From positions 477,763 to 541,762 of the forward strand of contig NZ_JAUDRZ010000025.1 of NCBI RefSeq assembly GCF_030380735.1: a stretch of DNA of 64,000 nucleotides, read 5' to 3'. How positions within the stretch are numbered: the first letter of the stretch is position 1; each line of letters opens with the position of its first letter. The notes beneath the pieces were generated by a model, which was given only the letters and a program-made list of their open reading frames with translations, did no database searches and was not told the origin of the DNA. Below are positions 17,186 to 26,054 of the stretch, piece by piece. Made by a program: the position numbers and the translations under genes. The stretch is from Rhizobium sp. S152. Its GTDB lineage: Bacteria; Pseudomonadota; Alphaproteobacteria; Rhizobiales; Rhizobiaceae.

Positions 17186-18304
17186 ATGAACAGCAGCTCT
17201 ATCAATCTCACGCTCGCCAACGATGGCTGCGGAGTGTTGACGATCGATCTCGGCTCCATCGCCGAGAACTATCGCAGGCTGTCGGCCGAGGTCAGCCCCG
17301 CCACGGCGGCAGCGGTCGTCAAGGCCGACGCCTATGGTCTGGGCGCCGTCCCTGTCAGCCAGCGGCTCTATCAGGAGGGCTGCCGGTCCTTCTTCGTGGC
17401 CCACTTCCTCGAAGCCGTGCAGCTGCGACCGTCGCTGCCTCAGGATGCTTCGATCTACGTGCTGAACGGCCTGCAGCCGGGTCATGAGGAACGCGCCGCG
17501 ATCCTCGACATCGTGCCGCTTCTGAACGGCATGGAGCAGGTCATGGCGTGGGCGCGAGCTGCCGTGAGCCAGGGACGACGGCTGAAGGCGGCGCTGCAGG
17601 TCGACAGCGGCATGTCCCGCCTTGGCCTCTCGGGCGAGGAAATCGCCGGCCTGCTCGCCGAACCTGCCATTATGGCAGGCATCGACCTCTCGCTGCTGGT
17701 AAGCCACCTTGCCTGCGCCGACGAACCCGAGAACCCGGCCAATGCGGAACAACTCGAAGCACTGCACGAGGTCTCGAAACGCTTTCCGGACCTGCCGATT
17801 TCCTTCGCCAATTCCGGGGGCGTGTTTCTGGGCGGCGCCTTCCACGGCTCACTAGCGCGGCCGGGCATTGCGCTTTACGGCGGCGCGCCGCACGCGGGTG
17901 GAGAAAACCCGATGCGGCCGGTCGTGCGGCTGCACATTCCCGTCATTCAGACGCGAACCGTTCCTGCCGGCGCGCGGGTCGGCTATGGCGGTAGGTTGGT
18001 GGCCGACCGCACGATGCGGCTCGCAACGCTCGCTGCAGGCTATGCAGACGGCATCCCGCGTAGTCTCGGCGATCGCGGCGCGGTCTATTTTGGCGGCCAG
18101 CGTCTGCCGATCGCCGGTCGAGTTTCGATGGACAGTATGACGGTCGACATCAGCGACCTGCCGGAGGGTACGCTTACACTCGGCATGCTGGTCGAAGTGA
18201 TCGGCGACAACCAGACCTTGGAAGTGATCGCAGACGATGCCGATACCATTTCCTACGAAATTCTGACACGGTTGGGGCGACGCTATCAGCGCCGCTACAT
18301 CTGA
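17186..18304 (+). CDS. dadX: Alanine racemase, catabolic type
   Basis: A 372-residue PLP enzyme that interconverts L- and D-alanine. The PLP lysine is in AAVVKADAYGLGA (about residue 47), and the C-terminal beta domain carries RVGYGGRL with the second-base tyrosine and GRVSMDSMTVDIS. The usual Met-Asp-Met/Gln motif has a Ser in the last place, a mild variation. It is 28 bases ahead of dadA and divergent from dadR, so it feeds D-alanine to DadA rather than serving the cell wall. Confidence 0.93.
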   Translation: MNSSSINLTLANDGCGVLTIDLGSIAENYRRLSAEVSPATAAAVVKADAYGLGAVPVSQRLYQEGCRSFFVAHFLEAVQLRPSLPQDASIYVLNGLQPGHEERAAILDIVPLLNGMEQVMAWARAAVSQGRRLKAALQVDSGMSRLGLSGEEIAGLLAEPAIMAGIDLSLLVSHLACADEPENPANAEQLEALHEVSKRFPDLPISFANSGGVFLGGAFHGSLARPGIALYGGAPHAGGENPMRPVVRLHIPVIQTRTVPAGARVGYGGRLVADRTMRLATLAAGYADGIPRSLGDRGAVYFGGQRLPIAGRVSMDSMTVDISDLPEGTLTLGMLVEVIGDNQTLEVIADDADTISYEILTRLGRRYQRRYI

Positions 18305-18332
18305 TCGGGCCCTTTCTCATTCGGAGTGCATA

Positions 18333-19589
18333 ATGAAGATCACTGTGCTTGGTGCCGGCGTCATCGGCGTAACGACCGCCTACTATCTCGCGAAATCGGG
18401 ACATGAGGTCACGGTCCTTGAACGACTGGCAAGCCCGGCGCTGGAAACGAGCTTTGCCAATGCCGGCGAGATTTCGCCCGGCTACGCCTCGCCCTGGGCC
18501 GCCCCCGGCATTCCGCAGAAGGCCCTGAAGTGGCTCTTCATGAAGCACGCGCCACTGATCATCCGCCCGACGCTCGACGCCGCGACATGGGCGTGGGTCA
18601 TCGCCATGCTCAGAAACTGCACATCGGCCCGCTACGCGATCAACAAGAGCCGGATGGTTCGGCTCGCCGAATACAGCCGCGACTGCCTTATCGATCTGCG
18701 CGCCGAGACCGGCATTGCCTATGACGAGCGCACGCAGGGCACGCTGCAGCTGTTCCGCACGCAGAAGCAGCTGGATTCGATCGCCAAGGACATCGCAGTG
18801 CTCGCCGCCGATGGTGTTCCCTTCGAGGTGCTGGATCCCGCTCAATGCGTGGCCGCCGAGCCCGGTCTCGGTCCCGTGCGCCAGAAGATTGTCGGCGGCC
18901 TTCGCCTGCCCAACGACGAAACCGGCGACTGCTACAAGTTCACCAACGAGCTGGCCGCGCGGGCCGAAGCGCTGGGTGTGCGCTTCGTCTATGGTGTCGA
19001 GGTCAAATCGCTGCGCACCGAAAGCCGGCGCATCGCCGCCGTCGAAACCAGCCAAGGCACCTTCGAGGGCGACGCCGTGATCGCGGCTTTCGGCAGCTTC
19101 ACGCCAGCGTTGCTGAAGCCGCTCGGCCTGAAGATCCCGATCTATCCGGTCAAGGGCTATTCGATCACCGTTCCGATAGTCGACGAGACAAGGGCGCCCG
19201 TTTCGACAATCATGGACGAGACCTTCAAGATCGCCATTACCCGCCTTGGCGATCGCATCCGCGTCGGTGGCATGGCCGAGATCGCCCGCTTCAACAAGGA
19301 TCTGCCGGAAGCGCGCAAAGCGACGCTGGTGCATTCGGTGGAAGACCTGTTCGGTGGGGCTGGCGACCAGAGCAAGGCGCAATTCTGGTGCGGCCTGCGC
19401 CCGATGACGCCGGATGGTACGCCCATCATCGGCAAGACTGTCTACGACAATCTCTACCTGAATTCGGGCCACGGCACACTCGGTTGGACCATGGCCTGCG
19501 GATCAGGTCGCCTGCTCGCCGACCTGATCAACCGGGAAAAGCCGGCGATCTCCGCAGATGGCTTCGATATGACCCGCTACGCGGCCTGA
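18333..19589 (+). CDS. dadA: D-amino acid dehydrogenase small subunit type
   Basis: A 418-residue FAD-dependent membrane-linked dehydrogenase that oxidises D-alanine and other D-amino acids to 2-oxo acids. The FAD motif VLGAGVIGVTTAYYLAKSG is at residues 5-23; the C-terminal GLRPMTPDGTPIIGKT and NSGHGTLGWTMACGSGRLLADLI are the DadA signatures. It is directly downstream of dadX and its transcript ends at the hairpin at 19614. Confidence 0.95.
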   Translation: MKITVLGAGVIGVTTAYYLAKSGHEVTVLERLASPALETSFANAGEISPGYASPWAAPGIPQKALKWLFMKHAPLIIRPTLDAATWAWVIAMLRNCTSARYAINKSRMVRLAEYSRDCLIDLRAETGIAYDERTQGTLQLFRTQKQLDSIAKDIAVLAADGVPFEVLDPAQCVAAEPGLGPVRQKIVGGLRLPNDETGDCYKFTNELAARAEALGVRFVYGVEVKSLRTESRRIAAVETSQGTFEGDAVIAAFGSFTPALLKPLGLKIPIYPVKGYSITVPIVDETRAPVSTIMDETFKIAITRLGDRIRVGGMAEIARFNKDLPEARKATLVHSVEDLFGGAGDQSKAQFWCGLRPMTPDGTPIIGKTVYDNLYLNSGHGTLGWTMACGSGRLLADLINREKPAISADGFDMTRYAA

Positions 19590-19613
19590 CCGCATCGGGT
19601 GGTGCAGCAATAG

Positions 19614-19647
19614 AAAACGCCGGCGCGAGAGATCGCGCCGGCGTTTT
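19614..19647. terminator. Perfect bidirectional terminator after dadA
   Basis: A 15-bp perfect stem (19614-19628 with 19633-19647) closes on a GAGA tetraloop. The arms begin AAAACGCC and end GGCGTTTT, so a T run follows the stem in both directions. It separates dadA from the convergent ThuA-like gene ending at 19664. Confidence 0.9.
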
Positions 19648-19663
19648 CCTTATCAGCAATGTC

Positions 19664-20305
19664 TCAGCGCGCCGCCCAGTTGGCGCCGCGACGAAAGATC
19701 GTGCGCATCTCCGGCACCGAGAACTCCTTCGCCTGATGGCCGAGCGAAGAATAGAACACGCGCCCCTTGCCGTATTTCCGCTTCCAGGCAACCGGCATCA
19801 CCACGCCATCGATCCAATAGGCGTGGTCGCCGGTGAAGGTCGTGGTCGCCAGCACCTCGTTGGAAGGGTCGACGTGCATGTAGTATTGCTCGGAGGTGTA
19901 GGGGAAATCGCTGATCCCCTGCATGATCGGGTCATCCGGCCTGGTGATGTTGACCTTATAGTCGATGATATTGCCGGGATGGGCGACCCACTGGCCGCCG
20001 ACGATGAACTGATACTCCACGCATTCGCGGAAGCTGTCGCCGGCGCCGCCGTGATAGCCGGCAAGCCCGACGCCGCCCTCGATCGCCTCGGCGAGATTCT
20101 TGATCTCTTCCTTCTCGATCTTCGACATCGTCACGATCGGCACCACCAGCGAGAGGTCATGCACGGACGGGTCCGCGAAAGCCTCGGTGGTATGCTCGAC
20201 ATAGACCTTGAAACCGTCTTCCTCCAAGATGTCCTTGACGATGGCGGCGCATTCCTGCGGCTCGTGACCGCTCCATCCACCCCAGACAATCAGTGCTTCA
20301 CGCAT
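19664..20305 (-). CDS. ThuA domain protein
   Basis: A 213-residue ThuA-like protein with a glutamine-amidotransferase-like fold: LIVWGGWSGHEPQECAAIV at the N-terminus, GGVGLAGYHGGAGDSF (the family GYHGG/HGG motif) and HPGNIIDYKVNI. ThuA proteins work with an oxidoreductase partner in sugar breakdown, first described for trehalose in Sinorhizobium. Start ATG at 20303-20305 (MREALIV). It follows the ThuB-like gene by 16 bases. The transporter ahead of it is not clearly the trehalose system, so I do not give the symbol thuA. Confidence 0.88.
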   Translation of the reverse strand: MREALIVWGGWSGHEPQECAAIVKDILEEDGFKVYVEHTTEAFADPSVHDLSLVVPIVTMSKIEKEEIKNLAEAIEGGVGLAGYHGGAGDSFRECVEYQFIVGGQWVAHPGNIIDYKVNITRPDDPIMQGISDFPYTSEQYYMHVDPSNEVLATTTFTGDHAYWIDGVVMPVAWKRKYGKGRVFYSSLGHQAKEFSVPEMRTIFRRGANWAAR

Positions 20306-20321
20306 AGTCTTCCTCCTGAAA

Positions 20322-21422
20322 TTACTTGGCCAGCCTGCCGTCGACCAGCGATTCCGACAGCGGCGCCGGCCGCTCGGTCTGCGTCGAGATGGCGATTGTT
20401 CGCCCCGTCTCCGAGGCCGTGTGGAAGGCCTCCATGATCTCCAGCACGTGCAGCGCCAGGCTGCCGTTAGCCCTGTGCGGCCGGTTGGACCGGATGGCAT
20501 GTGCGAGATCCGCGACGCCGATCGAGCGGTAGTTGCCGTCGGCGTAGGGCGCCGTCAGCGGCTGCGCCTCAAAGGCGCCGCCCTTCTTCAACAACTCCAC
20601 CTCGCCGCCGAAATGATTCGGATCCGGCACGATCAACGTGCCCTCGGTGCCGTAGACCTCGAGCGGGACATGCTTGTGGCCGGCGACATCGAAGCTCATG
20701 CCGATCTGCACGACCGCACCGTTGACAAAAGCCATCAGGCCGGACACGTGCGTCGGCACATGCACCGGAATGTGCTCGCCGTTGCGTGGCTCGCTGGTGA
20801 TGATCCGCTCCCTGCGCGGCGTCACGGCGAAGCCCGCGATCTGGGCAACCGGACCGAACAGGTTGACGAGATCGGTGATGTAGTAAGGCCCCATGTCAAG
20901 CATCGGACCGCCGCCGACTTCGTAGTAGAAGGCCGGATTGGGATGCCAGCGCTCGTGGCCCGGGCACATGAAGGTGGCGGTGCCGCCCACCGGCTGGCCG
21001 ATCACGCCCTTGTCGATCAGCGTCCTCGCGGTCTGGTGCCCTCCGCCGAGGAAGGTATCGGGTGCCGCGCCGATGCGCAGGCCCTTGGCCTTGGCGGCCT
21101 CCGCCAATTGCTTGCCCTCGGCGAAATTGATGCCGAGCGGCTTTTCCGAATAGGTGTGCTTGCCGGCGGCCAGCGCCTGCAGGCCGACGGCGACGTGCGC
21201 CTTCGGGATCGTCAGGTTGACGATGATCTCGATGGACGGATCGGAGAAAAGCGCATCGACGCTCTTTGCAGGCACGTTGAACTCGGCCGCCTTCGCCTGC
21301 GCGAGATCGCTGTTGAGATCCGCCACGCCCTTGATATCGAGAATGGGGAACGAGGCCATGGCTTTAAGGTAGGCTCCGGAAATATTGCCGCATCCGATGA
21401 TGCCTATGCCGACTCGATCCAT
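20322..21422 (-). CDS. Gfo/Idh/MocA family oxidoreductase (ThuB-like)
   Basis: A 366-residue NAD(P)-dependent oxidoreductase. Rossmann motif GIGIIGCGNISGAYLKA at the N-terminus, and the EKP motif in HTYSEKPLGI. The region PAFYYEVGGGPMLDMGPYYITDLV carries the conserved family Asp and neighbouring residues of the substrate site. It lies between the ROK regulator and the ThuA-like gene with short gaps, the same pairing as thuB-thuA. It probably oxidises a sugar or disaccharide brought in by the divergent transporter. Confidence 0.9.
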   Translation of the reverse strand: MDRVGIGIIGCGNISGAYLKAMASFPILDIKGVADLNSDLAQAKAAEFNVPAKSVDALFSDPSIEIIVNLTIPKAHVAVGLQALAAGKHTYSEKPLGINFAEGKQLAEAAKAKGLRIGAAPDTFLGGGHQTARTLIDKGVIGQPVGGTATFMCPGHERWHPNPAFYYEVGGGPMLDMGPYYITDLVNLFGPVAQIAGFAVTPRRERIITSEPRNGEHIPVHVPTHVSGLMAFVNGAVVQIGMSFDVAGHKHVPLEVYGTEGTLIVPDPNHFGGEVELLKKGGAFEAQPLTAPYADGNYRSIGVADLAHAIRSNRPHRANGSLALHVLEIMEAFHTASETGRTIAISTQTERPAPLSESLVDGRLAK

Positions 21423-21455
21423 GATTTCCTCCCAATGGATTCCTGATTGAAAGTG

Positions 21456-22655
21456 TCAGAGCGCCGGGCCCGTCGTGTTCCAGGGCGACTCGTAGAGTTC
21501 GTAGAGGGCGACGGCGGCCGCGCCCTGAGCCCAGAAGTCGTCGGTCGAATCGTCGAAGACGAGTTCCGCCACGCCCTTGAGCGATGGCGGAATAGCCAGC
21601 GCATAGGCGTTGCGCAGGCTTTCCAGGAATGGCTCGCCAAGCGCCAGACTGGATCCGACCAGAATGACCCGCGGCGGCGCGAAGATGGTGACGATATTGG
21701 CGACCGCGACGCCAACTGCCTCCCCTGCCCGGATCGCGGCGCCGATCAGCGTGCTGTCTTCCGCCTTGATCAGCGTCTGCGCGTGGGTCATGCCGCGGCC
21801 GAGACGGATCGCCTCTGCAAAACGTCCGCCGGCCGGCTGCTCACCGAGGATCTCGTTTTCACCCGCCTGGCTTGACAGCCGCACGATGCCGCGCGGCCCC
21901 ATGCCGAGCACGAGATCGCCGAGATTGTGGCTGAGACCACCAGCGCCGCGAAAGAGCTGGTTGCCGTGAAGCACGCCGAGACCAAGCGTCTGTTCCAGCG
22001 AAATGAGTACCATATCCTCGAGATCACGCGCCTTGCCGAACCAGTGATGCGCCAGCGTGATGGCATGGGCATCGCTTTCAACGATGGTCGACGTGTTCAG
22101 CCGCGCGGTCATCTCGCCGGCGAAATCGACATTGGTGTCGCGCAGGATCGGGCTGCTACGGATATGCCCCGTCCGGTGCTCGATCACGCCGGGAAGGCTC
22201 AGGCAGACGGTGTCGACATCCTCAAGCGACAGGCCGGCGTCCACCACGCAACGCCGCACGCCATCCTCCACGAGATCGGCGATCACGCCGATCGGCTGGC
22301 GATCGATACGGATCGGCAGTTCCAGTTTCGACAGCACGTCGCCACGGAAATCGGCAACGACGAAGACAAGTCGGTTGGCGGCGATCTTGGCGCCGACGAC
22401 GCGCGCCGCATCGGGGTTGAGCTCCAGCATGACACGCGGCCGGCCGCGCGCCGCCTCGTTGCGGATATCGCCTTCATGGCGCGGCAGGATGAGGCCGTCG
22501 TCGAGCAGCGACGCGGTGATGGCCGAAACCGTGGTCGTCGACAGCTGCGTACGCTCGCTGATCTCGACACGGGAGATCGGACCGTGCCGGCGGACCGTAT
22601 CCAGCACGTTCAAGCGATTGATCGCGCGCATCAATTCCGGATCTGCGGTCTTCAT
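21456..22655 (-). CDS. ROK family transcriptional regulator without the zinc motif
   Basis: A 399-residue regulator with an N-terminal winged helix (GPISRVEISERTQLSTTTVSAITASLL) fused to a ROK sugar-kinase-like domain (about 85-390). The usual ROK zinc-binding cysteine motif CxCGxxGCLE, after the GH motif, is absent: the matching region reads LSHNLGDLVLGMGPRGIVRL with no cysteine. So sugar sensing, if kept, works without that zinc site. It is first in the minus-strand run ROK - ThuB-like - ThuA-like and divergent from the transporter operon, which it very likely controls. Confidence 0.88.
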   Translation of the reverse strand: MKTADPELMRAINRLNVLDTVRRHGPISRVEISERTQLSTTTVSAITASLLDDGLILPRHEGDIRNEAARGRPRVMLELNPDAARVVGAKIAANRLVFVVADFRGDVLSKLELPIRIDRQPIGVIADLVEDGVRRCVVDAGLSLEDVDTVCLSLPGVIEHRTGHIRSSPILRDTNVDFAGEMTARLNTSTIVESDAHAITLAHHWFGKARDLEDMVLISLEQTLGLGVLHGNQLFRGAGGLSHNLGDLVLGMGPRGIVRLSSQAGENEILGEQPAGGRFAEAIRLGRGMTHAQTLIKAEDSTLIGAAIRAGEAVGVAVANIVTIFAPPRVILVGSSLALGEPFLESLRNAYALAIPPSLKGVAELVFDDSTDDFWAQGAAAVALYELYESPWNTTGPAL

Positions 22656-22780
22656 GAAATCTTGCGAGGCTCTTATGTGGCGCCCGTCTGGTGGGCGGTT
22701 ATTTTCATCGGTATGCGAATTAAATAGGGTTCGCTTTCAGCCTCCTGTCAAGCCAAATCTAGCAAATTAGCACTAGGGAG

Positions 22781-22809
22781 TTGACATTCTGGCAAACCTG
22801 CCGATCATT
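22781..22809 (+). promoter_or_regulatory. Candidate promoter of the ABC operon at 22.9-26.0 kb
   Basis: A perfect -35 box TTGACA (22781-22786) is followed after 17 bases by ATCATT (22804-22809), a weak -10. Just upstream, 22759-22776 reads CTAGCAAATTAGCACTAG, with CTAG at both ends, a candidate site for the ROK regulator. The binding protein gene starts at 22867 after GAGGAGGAG. Confidence 0.5.
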
Positions 22810-22866
22810 TAATCCGCATAAGGGAAAAATTGTAGAGGACGATTTCACCCTTGAGGAGGAGAACCC

Positions 22867-24177
22867 ATGCTTGATCATAAAAGGGCGACAGCCCTGCTTA
22901 GAAGCCGTGCCTTCGCCCGCTCCGCCGCCACCGGATTGGCGCTTTTGATTGCCGCCGGCAGCGCTGCGGCCGATACAACCATCAAGTGGATGCATCTGGA
23001 AATCGATCCGACCTATCTCGGCGTCTGGCAGCAGATCGTCAAGAATTACGAGGCTGAGCATCCGGGCACTAAGGTGGAGATGCAGTTTCTCGAAAACGAA
23101 GCCTTCAAGGCCAAGCTGCCGACACTGCTGCAATCCGACGATGCACCGGACCTTTTCTACAGCTGGGGCGGCGGCGTCTTGAAGCAACAGCTGGCAACAG
23201 GCGCCCTGCTTGATCTCAGCGAGGCAATGAACGCCAAGGATGGCGCGTGGGTCAAGACCTACAACCCCGCCTCCGTCAAGGGCCTGAGCTATGACGGCAA
23301 GATCGGCGCTGTCCCCTATGCGGTCGGCACCGTATCCTTCTTCTACAATAAGGAGTTGTTCGCGAAGGCTGGCGTCGATGCGACCACCATCAAGACCTGG
23401 GACGATTATCTCGCCGCGGTCAAGAAAATCAAGGACGCCGGCATCGTGCCGATTGCCGGCGGCGGTGGCGAGAAATGGCCGATCCATTTCTATTGGAGCT
23501 ATCTCGTCATGCGCGACGGCGGCCAGAAGGTCTTCGACGCCGCCAAGAATGGCGAGGGCGAAGGCTTCAACGATCCGGCGATGATCAAGGCGGGCGAGCA
23601 ACTGGCCGAGCTCGGCAAGCTCGAGCCCTTCCAGCCAGGTTATCTCGGTGCCACATGGCCGCAGACGCTCGGCGTCTTCGGCGACGGGAAGGCGGCGATG
23701 ATCCTTGGCTTCCAGAACACCGAGGCCAACCAGCGCACCAATGCCGGGGACAAGAAGGGCCTGAACCCGGACAATATCGGCCGCTTCGCCTTCCCGGCGG
23801 TTACAGGCGGCGCCGGCGCGGTCACCGACACGCTGGGCGGGCTGAACGGTTGGGCCGTCACCAAGAAGGCGCCACCGGAAACGCTCGACTTCCTCGCCTA
23901 CCTCACCAACGCCGAGAACGAGCGCACGATGGCCAAGGCCGGGATGATCATTCCGGTGGCTGTCGGCGCCGAAGATGGCGTGACCAACCCGCTGCTGCAT
24001 GAATCGGCCGAGCAACTGGCGCATTCGACCTGGCACCAGAACTTCTTCGACCAGGATCTCGGCCCATCGGTCGGCCGCGTCGTCAATGACGTCTCCGTCG
24101 CGATCGTTTCGGGACAGATGAGTCCCGAGGATGGCGCCCAGCAAATCCAGGACGCTTTCCAGCAGGATCAGTTCTGA
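22867..24177 (+). CDS. Sugar ABC transporter substrate-binding protein
   Basis: A 436-residue periplasmic CUT1 binding protein. The signal peptide spans about residues 1-36 (LALLIAAGSAAADTT at its end; likely cut after AAA). Family features: FYSWGGGVLKQQLATG, VPYAVGTVSFFYNKELFAKAGV and NGWAVTKKAPPETLDFLAYLT. The start at 22867 follows a strong GAGGAGGAG site. It leads an operon with two permeases but no ATPase, and is divergent from the ROK regulator and ThuAB-like enzymes. The substrate is probably a glucoside or disaccharide; this is inference from context. Confidence 0.92.
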   Translation: MLDHKRATALLRSRAFARSAATGLALLIAAGSAAADTTIKWMHLEIDPTYLGVWQQIVKNYEAEHPGTKVEMQFLENEAFKAKLPTLLQSDDAPDLFYSWGGGVLKQQLATGALLDLSEAMNAKDGAWVKTYNPASVKGLSYDGKIGAVPYAVGTVSFFYNKELFAKAGVDATTIKTWDDYLAAVKKIKDAGIVPIAGGGGEKWPIHFYWSYLVMRDGGQKVFDAAKNGEGEGFNDPAMIKAGEQLAELGKLEPFQPGYLGATWPQTLGVFGDGKAAMILGFQNTEANQRTNAGDKKGLNPDNIGRFAFPAVTGGAGAVTDTLGGLNGWAVTKKAPPETLDFLAYLTNAENERTMAKAGMIIPVAVGAEDGVTNPLLHESAEQLAHSTWHQNFFDQDLGPSVGRVVNDVSVAIVSGQMSPEDGAQQIQDAFQQDQF

Positions 24178-24248
24178 TCGACGTCGGTGGCGCAGATCGA
24201 GAGCTCCGCGCCACTATTTGCCATTGCTATTGCGAATGTGAGGTCATC

Positions 24249-25190
24249 ATGGCCAATGTCAGCGCCGCCCCCGCCATTCGACCAATGCGCGTGCCTGCGA
24301 CGGCATCCGCCCGGCGCAAGCATCCGGCGGTGTCGGGACGCCTGCCTGTGCTGCTACTGTTCCTACCGCCGGCGCTGCTTCTGTTTTCGATCTTCGTCAT
24401 CCTGCCGATGGGCGAGGCGGCGTGGTACAGTCTTTACAAATGGGACGGCTACGGCCTGCCGACGCAATATGTCGGCCTTCGCAATTTCGAGCTGCTGTTC
24501 AAGAACGGCGCCTTCCTGACGGCGCTGAAGAACAATGCGATGATCATGGTCATCTCGATCGTGATCCAGATCCCGCTGGCGATCTGGCTTGCCATGATGC
24601 TCGCGCACCGGCTTGCCGGCGTCGTGCTGTTCCGGCTGATCTTCTTCCTGCCCTATGTGCTAGCCGATGTCGCAGCCGGCCTGATCTGGCGCTTCGTCTA
24701 TGACGGCGACTACGGCCTCTTCGCATCGATCGCCCACCTGCTCGGCGTGGAAACGCCCTATGTGCTGGCCGACAAGGACCTCGCGATGTACGCGGTGCTT
24801 GCCGTGATCGTCTGGAAATATTTCGGCTTCCACATGATGCTGTTCATCGCCGGCCTGCAGTCGCTCGACAAGAGCGTGCTCGAGGCGGCCGAGATCGACG
24901 GCGCGAACGGGTGGCAGCGCTTCCGCTACATCACCCTACCGCTGCTCGGCTCGACGGTGCGCCTATCGGTGTTCTTCGCCGTCGTCGGCTCGTTGCAGCT
25001 CTTCGACATGATCATGCCGCTCACTGGCGGCGGACCGTTCAACGCGACGCAGACGATGGTCACTTTCCTGTTCAACTTCGGTGTTGCGCGTATGCAGGTG
25101 GGGCTCGGCAGCGCTGTCGGCGTCGTCCTGTTCCTGATCTGCGTCACCCTCGCCTTCGGCTACAAACGGATATTCATGCGCCATGACTGA
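24249..25190 (+). CDS. Sugar ABC transporter permease (MalF type)
   Basis: A 313-residue inner-membrane protein with six predicted spans after a positively charged N-terminus (ARRKHPAVSGRL). EAA loop: EAAEIDGANGWQRFRYITLP. The last loop has MPLTGGGPFNATQTMVTFLF. Its end overlaps the next permease by eight bases (25183-25190), so the two are translationally coupled. Confidence 0.92.
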   Translation: MANVSAAPAIRPMRVPATASARRKHPAVSGRLPVLLLFLPPALLLFSIFVILPMGEAAWYSLYKWDGYGLPTQYVGLRNFELLFKNGAFLTALKNNAMIMVISIVIQIPLAIWLAMMLAHRLAGVVLFRLIFFLPYVLADVAAGLIWRFVYDGDYGLFASIAHLLGVETPYVLADKDLAMYAVLAVIVWKYFGFHMMLFIAGLQSLDKSVLEAAEIDGANGWQRFRYITLPLLGSTVRLSVFFAVVGSLQLFDMIMPLTGGGPFNATQTMVTFLFNFGVARMQVGLGSAVGVVLFLICVTLAFGYKRIFMRHD

Positions 25191-26031
25191 TGTGGTTTCA
25201 TCCGAACGGCTCAGCGCCGGCACGAAAGCCTATCTCTACACCTCGCTGGTGATCATTTCGGCCATCGTGCTCATCCCGCTCGTTACAACCGCGCTCGGCG
25301 GCTTCAAGGATCTGGCGGATCTGCGTACCAACCCATTCGGTCTTCCGGTCGAGTGGCATGCGGAGAACTATACCGATATCTTCTTCGGCGACCGCTATTG
25401 GCGGCAGATGGTCAACTCGCTGATCATCGCGGCGCTGACCGTGTTTCTCACTGTTTCGGTGTCAGCTATGGCCGCCTTCAGCTTCGCTCATGTCCGGTTC
25501 TTCGGCTCCGAGTTGCTGCTGAACTATTTCCTGATCGGGCTAATGTTCCCGGCGGCGACCGCCATCCTTCCGCTCTTCATCCGTATCCGCGATCTCGGCT
25601 TGCTCAACAGCTACTGGGGCGTGGTGCTGCCGCAGGTCGCCTTCGGGCTGGGAATGAGCATTCTCCTCTTCAGGAACTATTTCAAGAACCTGCCTGAGGA
25701 GCTGTTCCAGGCAGCCGTCGTCGATGGCTGCGGCTACATGCGCTTTTTCTGGCACATCTGCCTGCCGCTTTCACGCCCGATCATTGCGACGGTCAGCATC
25801 ATCTCCTTCGTGGGCAGCTGGAATAGCTACATCCTCCCGCTCATCATGCTGAACTCCGAGAAGATGTACCCCTGGCCGCTCGGCATCATGGTCTATCGCG
25901 GTGAGTTCGGCACCGCCTGGCAGCTGGTGCTCGCCTTCATCACGCTGACAATCATGCCGACGATCATCGTGTTCTTCCTGGCGCAGAAGCATATCATCGC
26001 CGGCCTGACGGCAGGCGCCGTCAAGTCGTAG
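25183..26031 (+). CDS. Sugar ABC transporter permease (MalG type)
   Basis: A 282-residue inner-membrane subunit. The EAA-like loop is QAAVVDGCGYMRFFWHICLP, where the usual Glu-Ala-Ala begins with Gln, and the C-terminus IIAGLTAGAVKS is typical. It closes the operon and converges on the SDR gene ending at 26055. No ABC ATPase gene follows, so an ATPase from elsewhere must serve this importer. Confidence 0.92.
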   Translation: MTDVVSSERLSAGTKAYLYTSLVIISAIVLIPLVTTALGGFKDLADLRTNPFGLPVEWHAENYTDIFFGDRYWRQMVNSLIIAALTVFLTVSVSAMAAFSFAHVRFFGSELLLNYFLIGLMFPAATAILPLFIRIRDLGLLNSYWGVVLPQVAFGLGMSILLFRNYFKNLPEELFQAAVVDGCGYMRFFWHICLPLSRPIIATVSIISFVGSWNSYILPLIMLNSEKMYPWPLGIMVYRGEFGTAWQLVLAFITLTIMPTIIVFFLAQKHIIAGLTAGAVKS

Positions 26032-26054
26032 CGTGATCGACGGGCGGCCAAGCC

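Noticed and set aside
18174..19472. Minus-strand ORF of 432 residues
   Set aside because: Antisense to dadA and the end of dadX; no family motif.
22759..24144. Minus-strand ORF of 461 residues
   Set aside because: Antisense to the intact substrate-binding protein gene.
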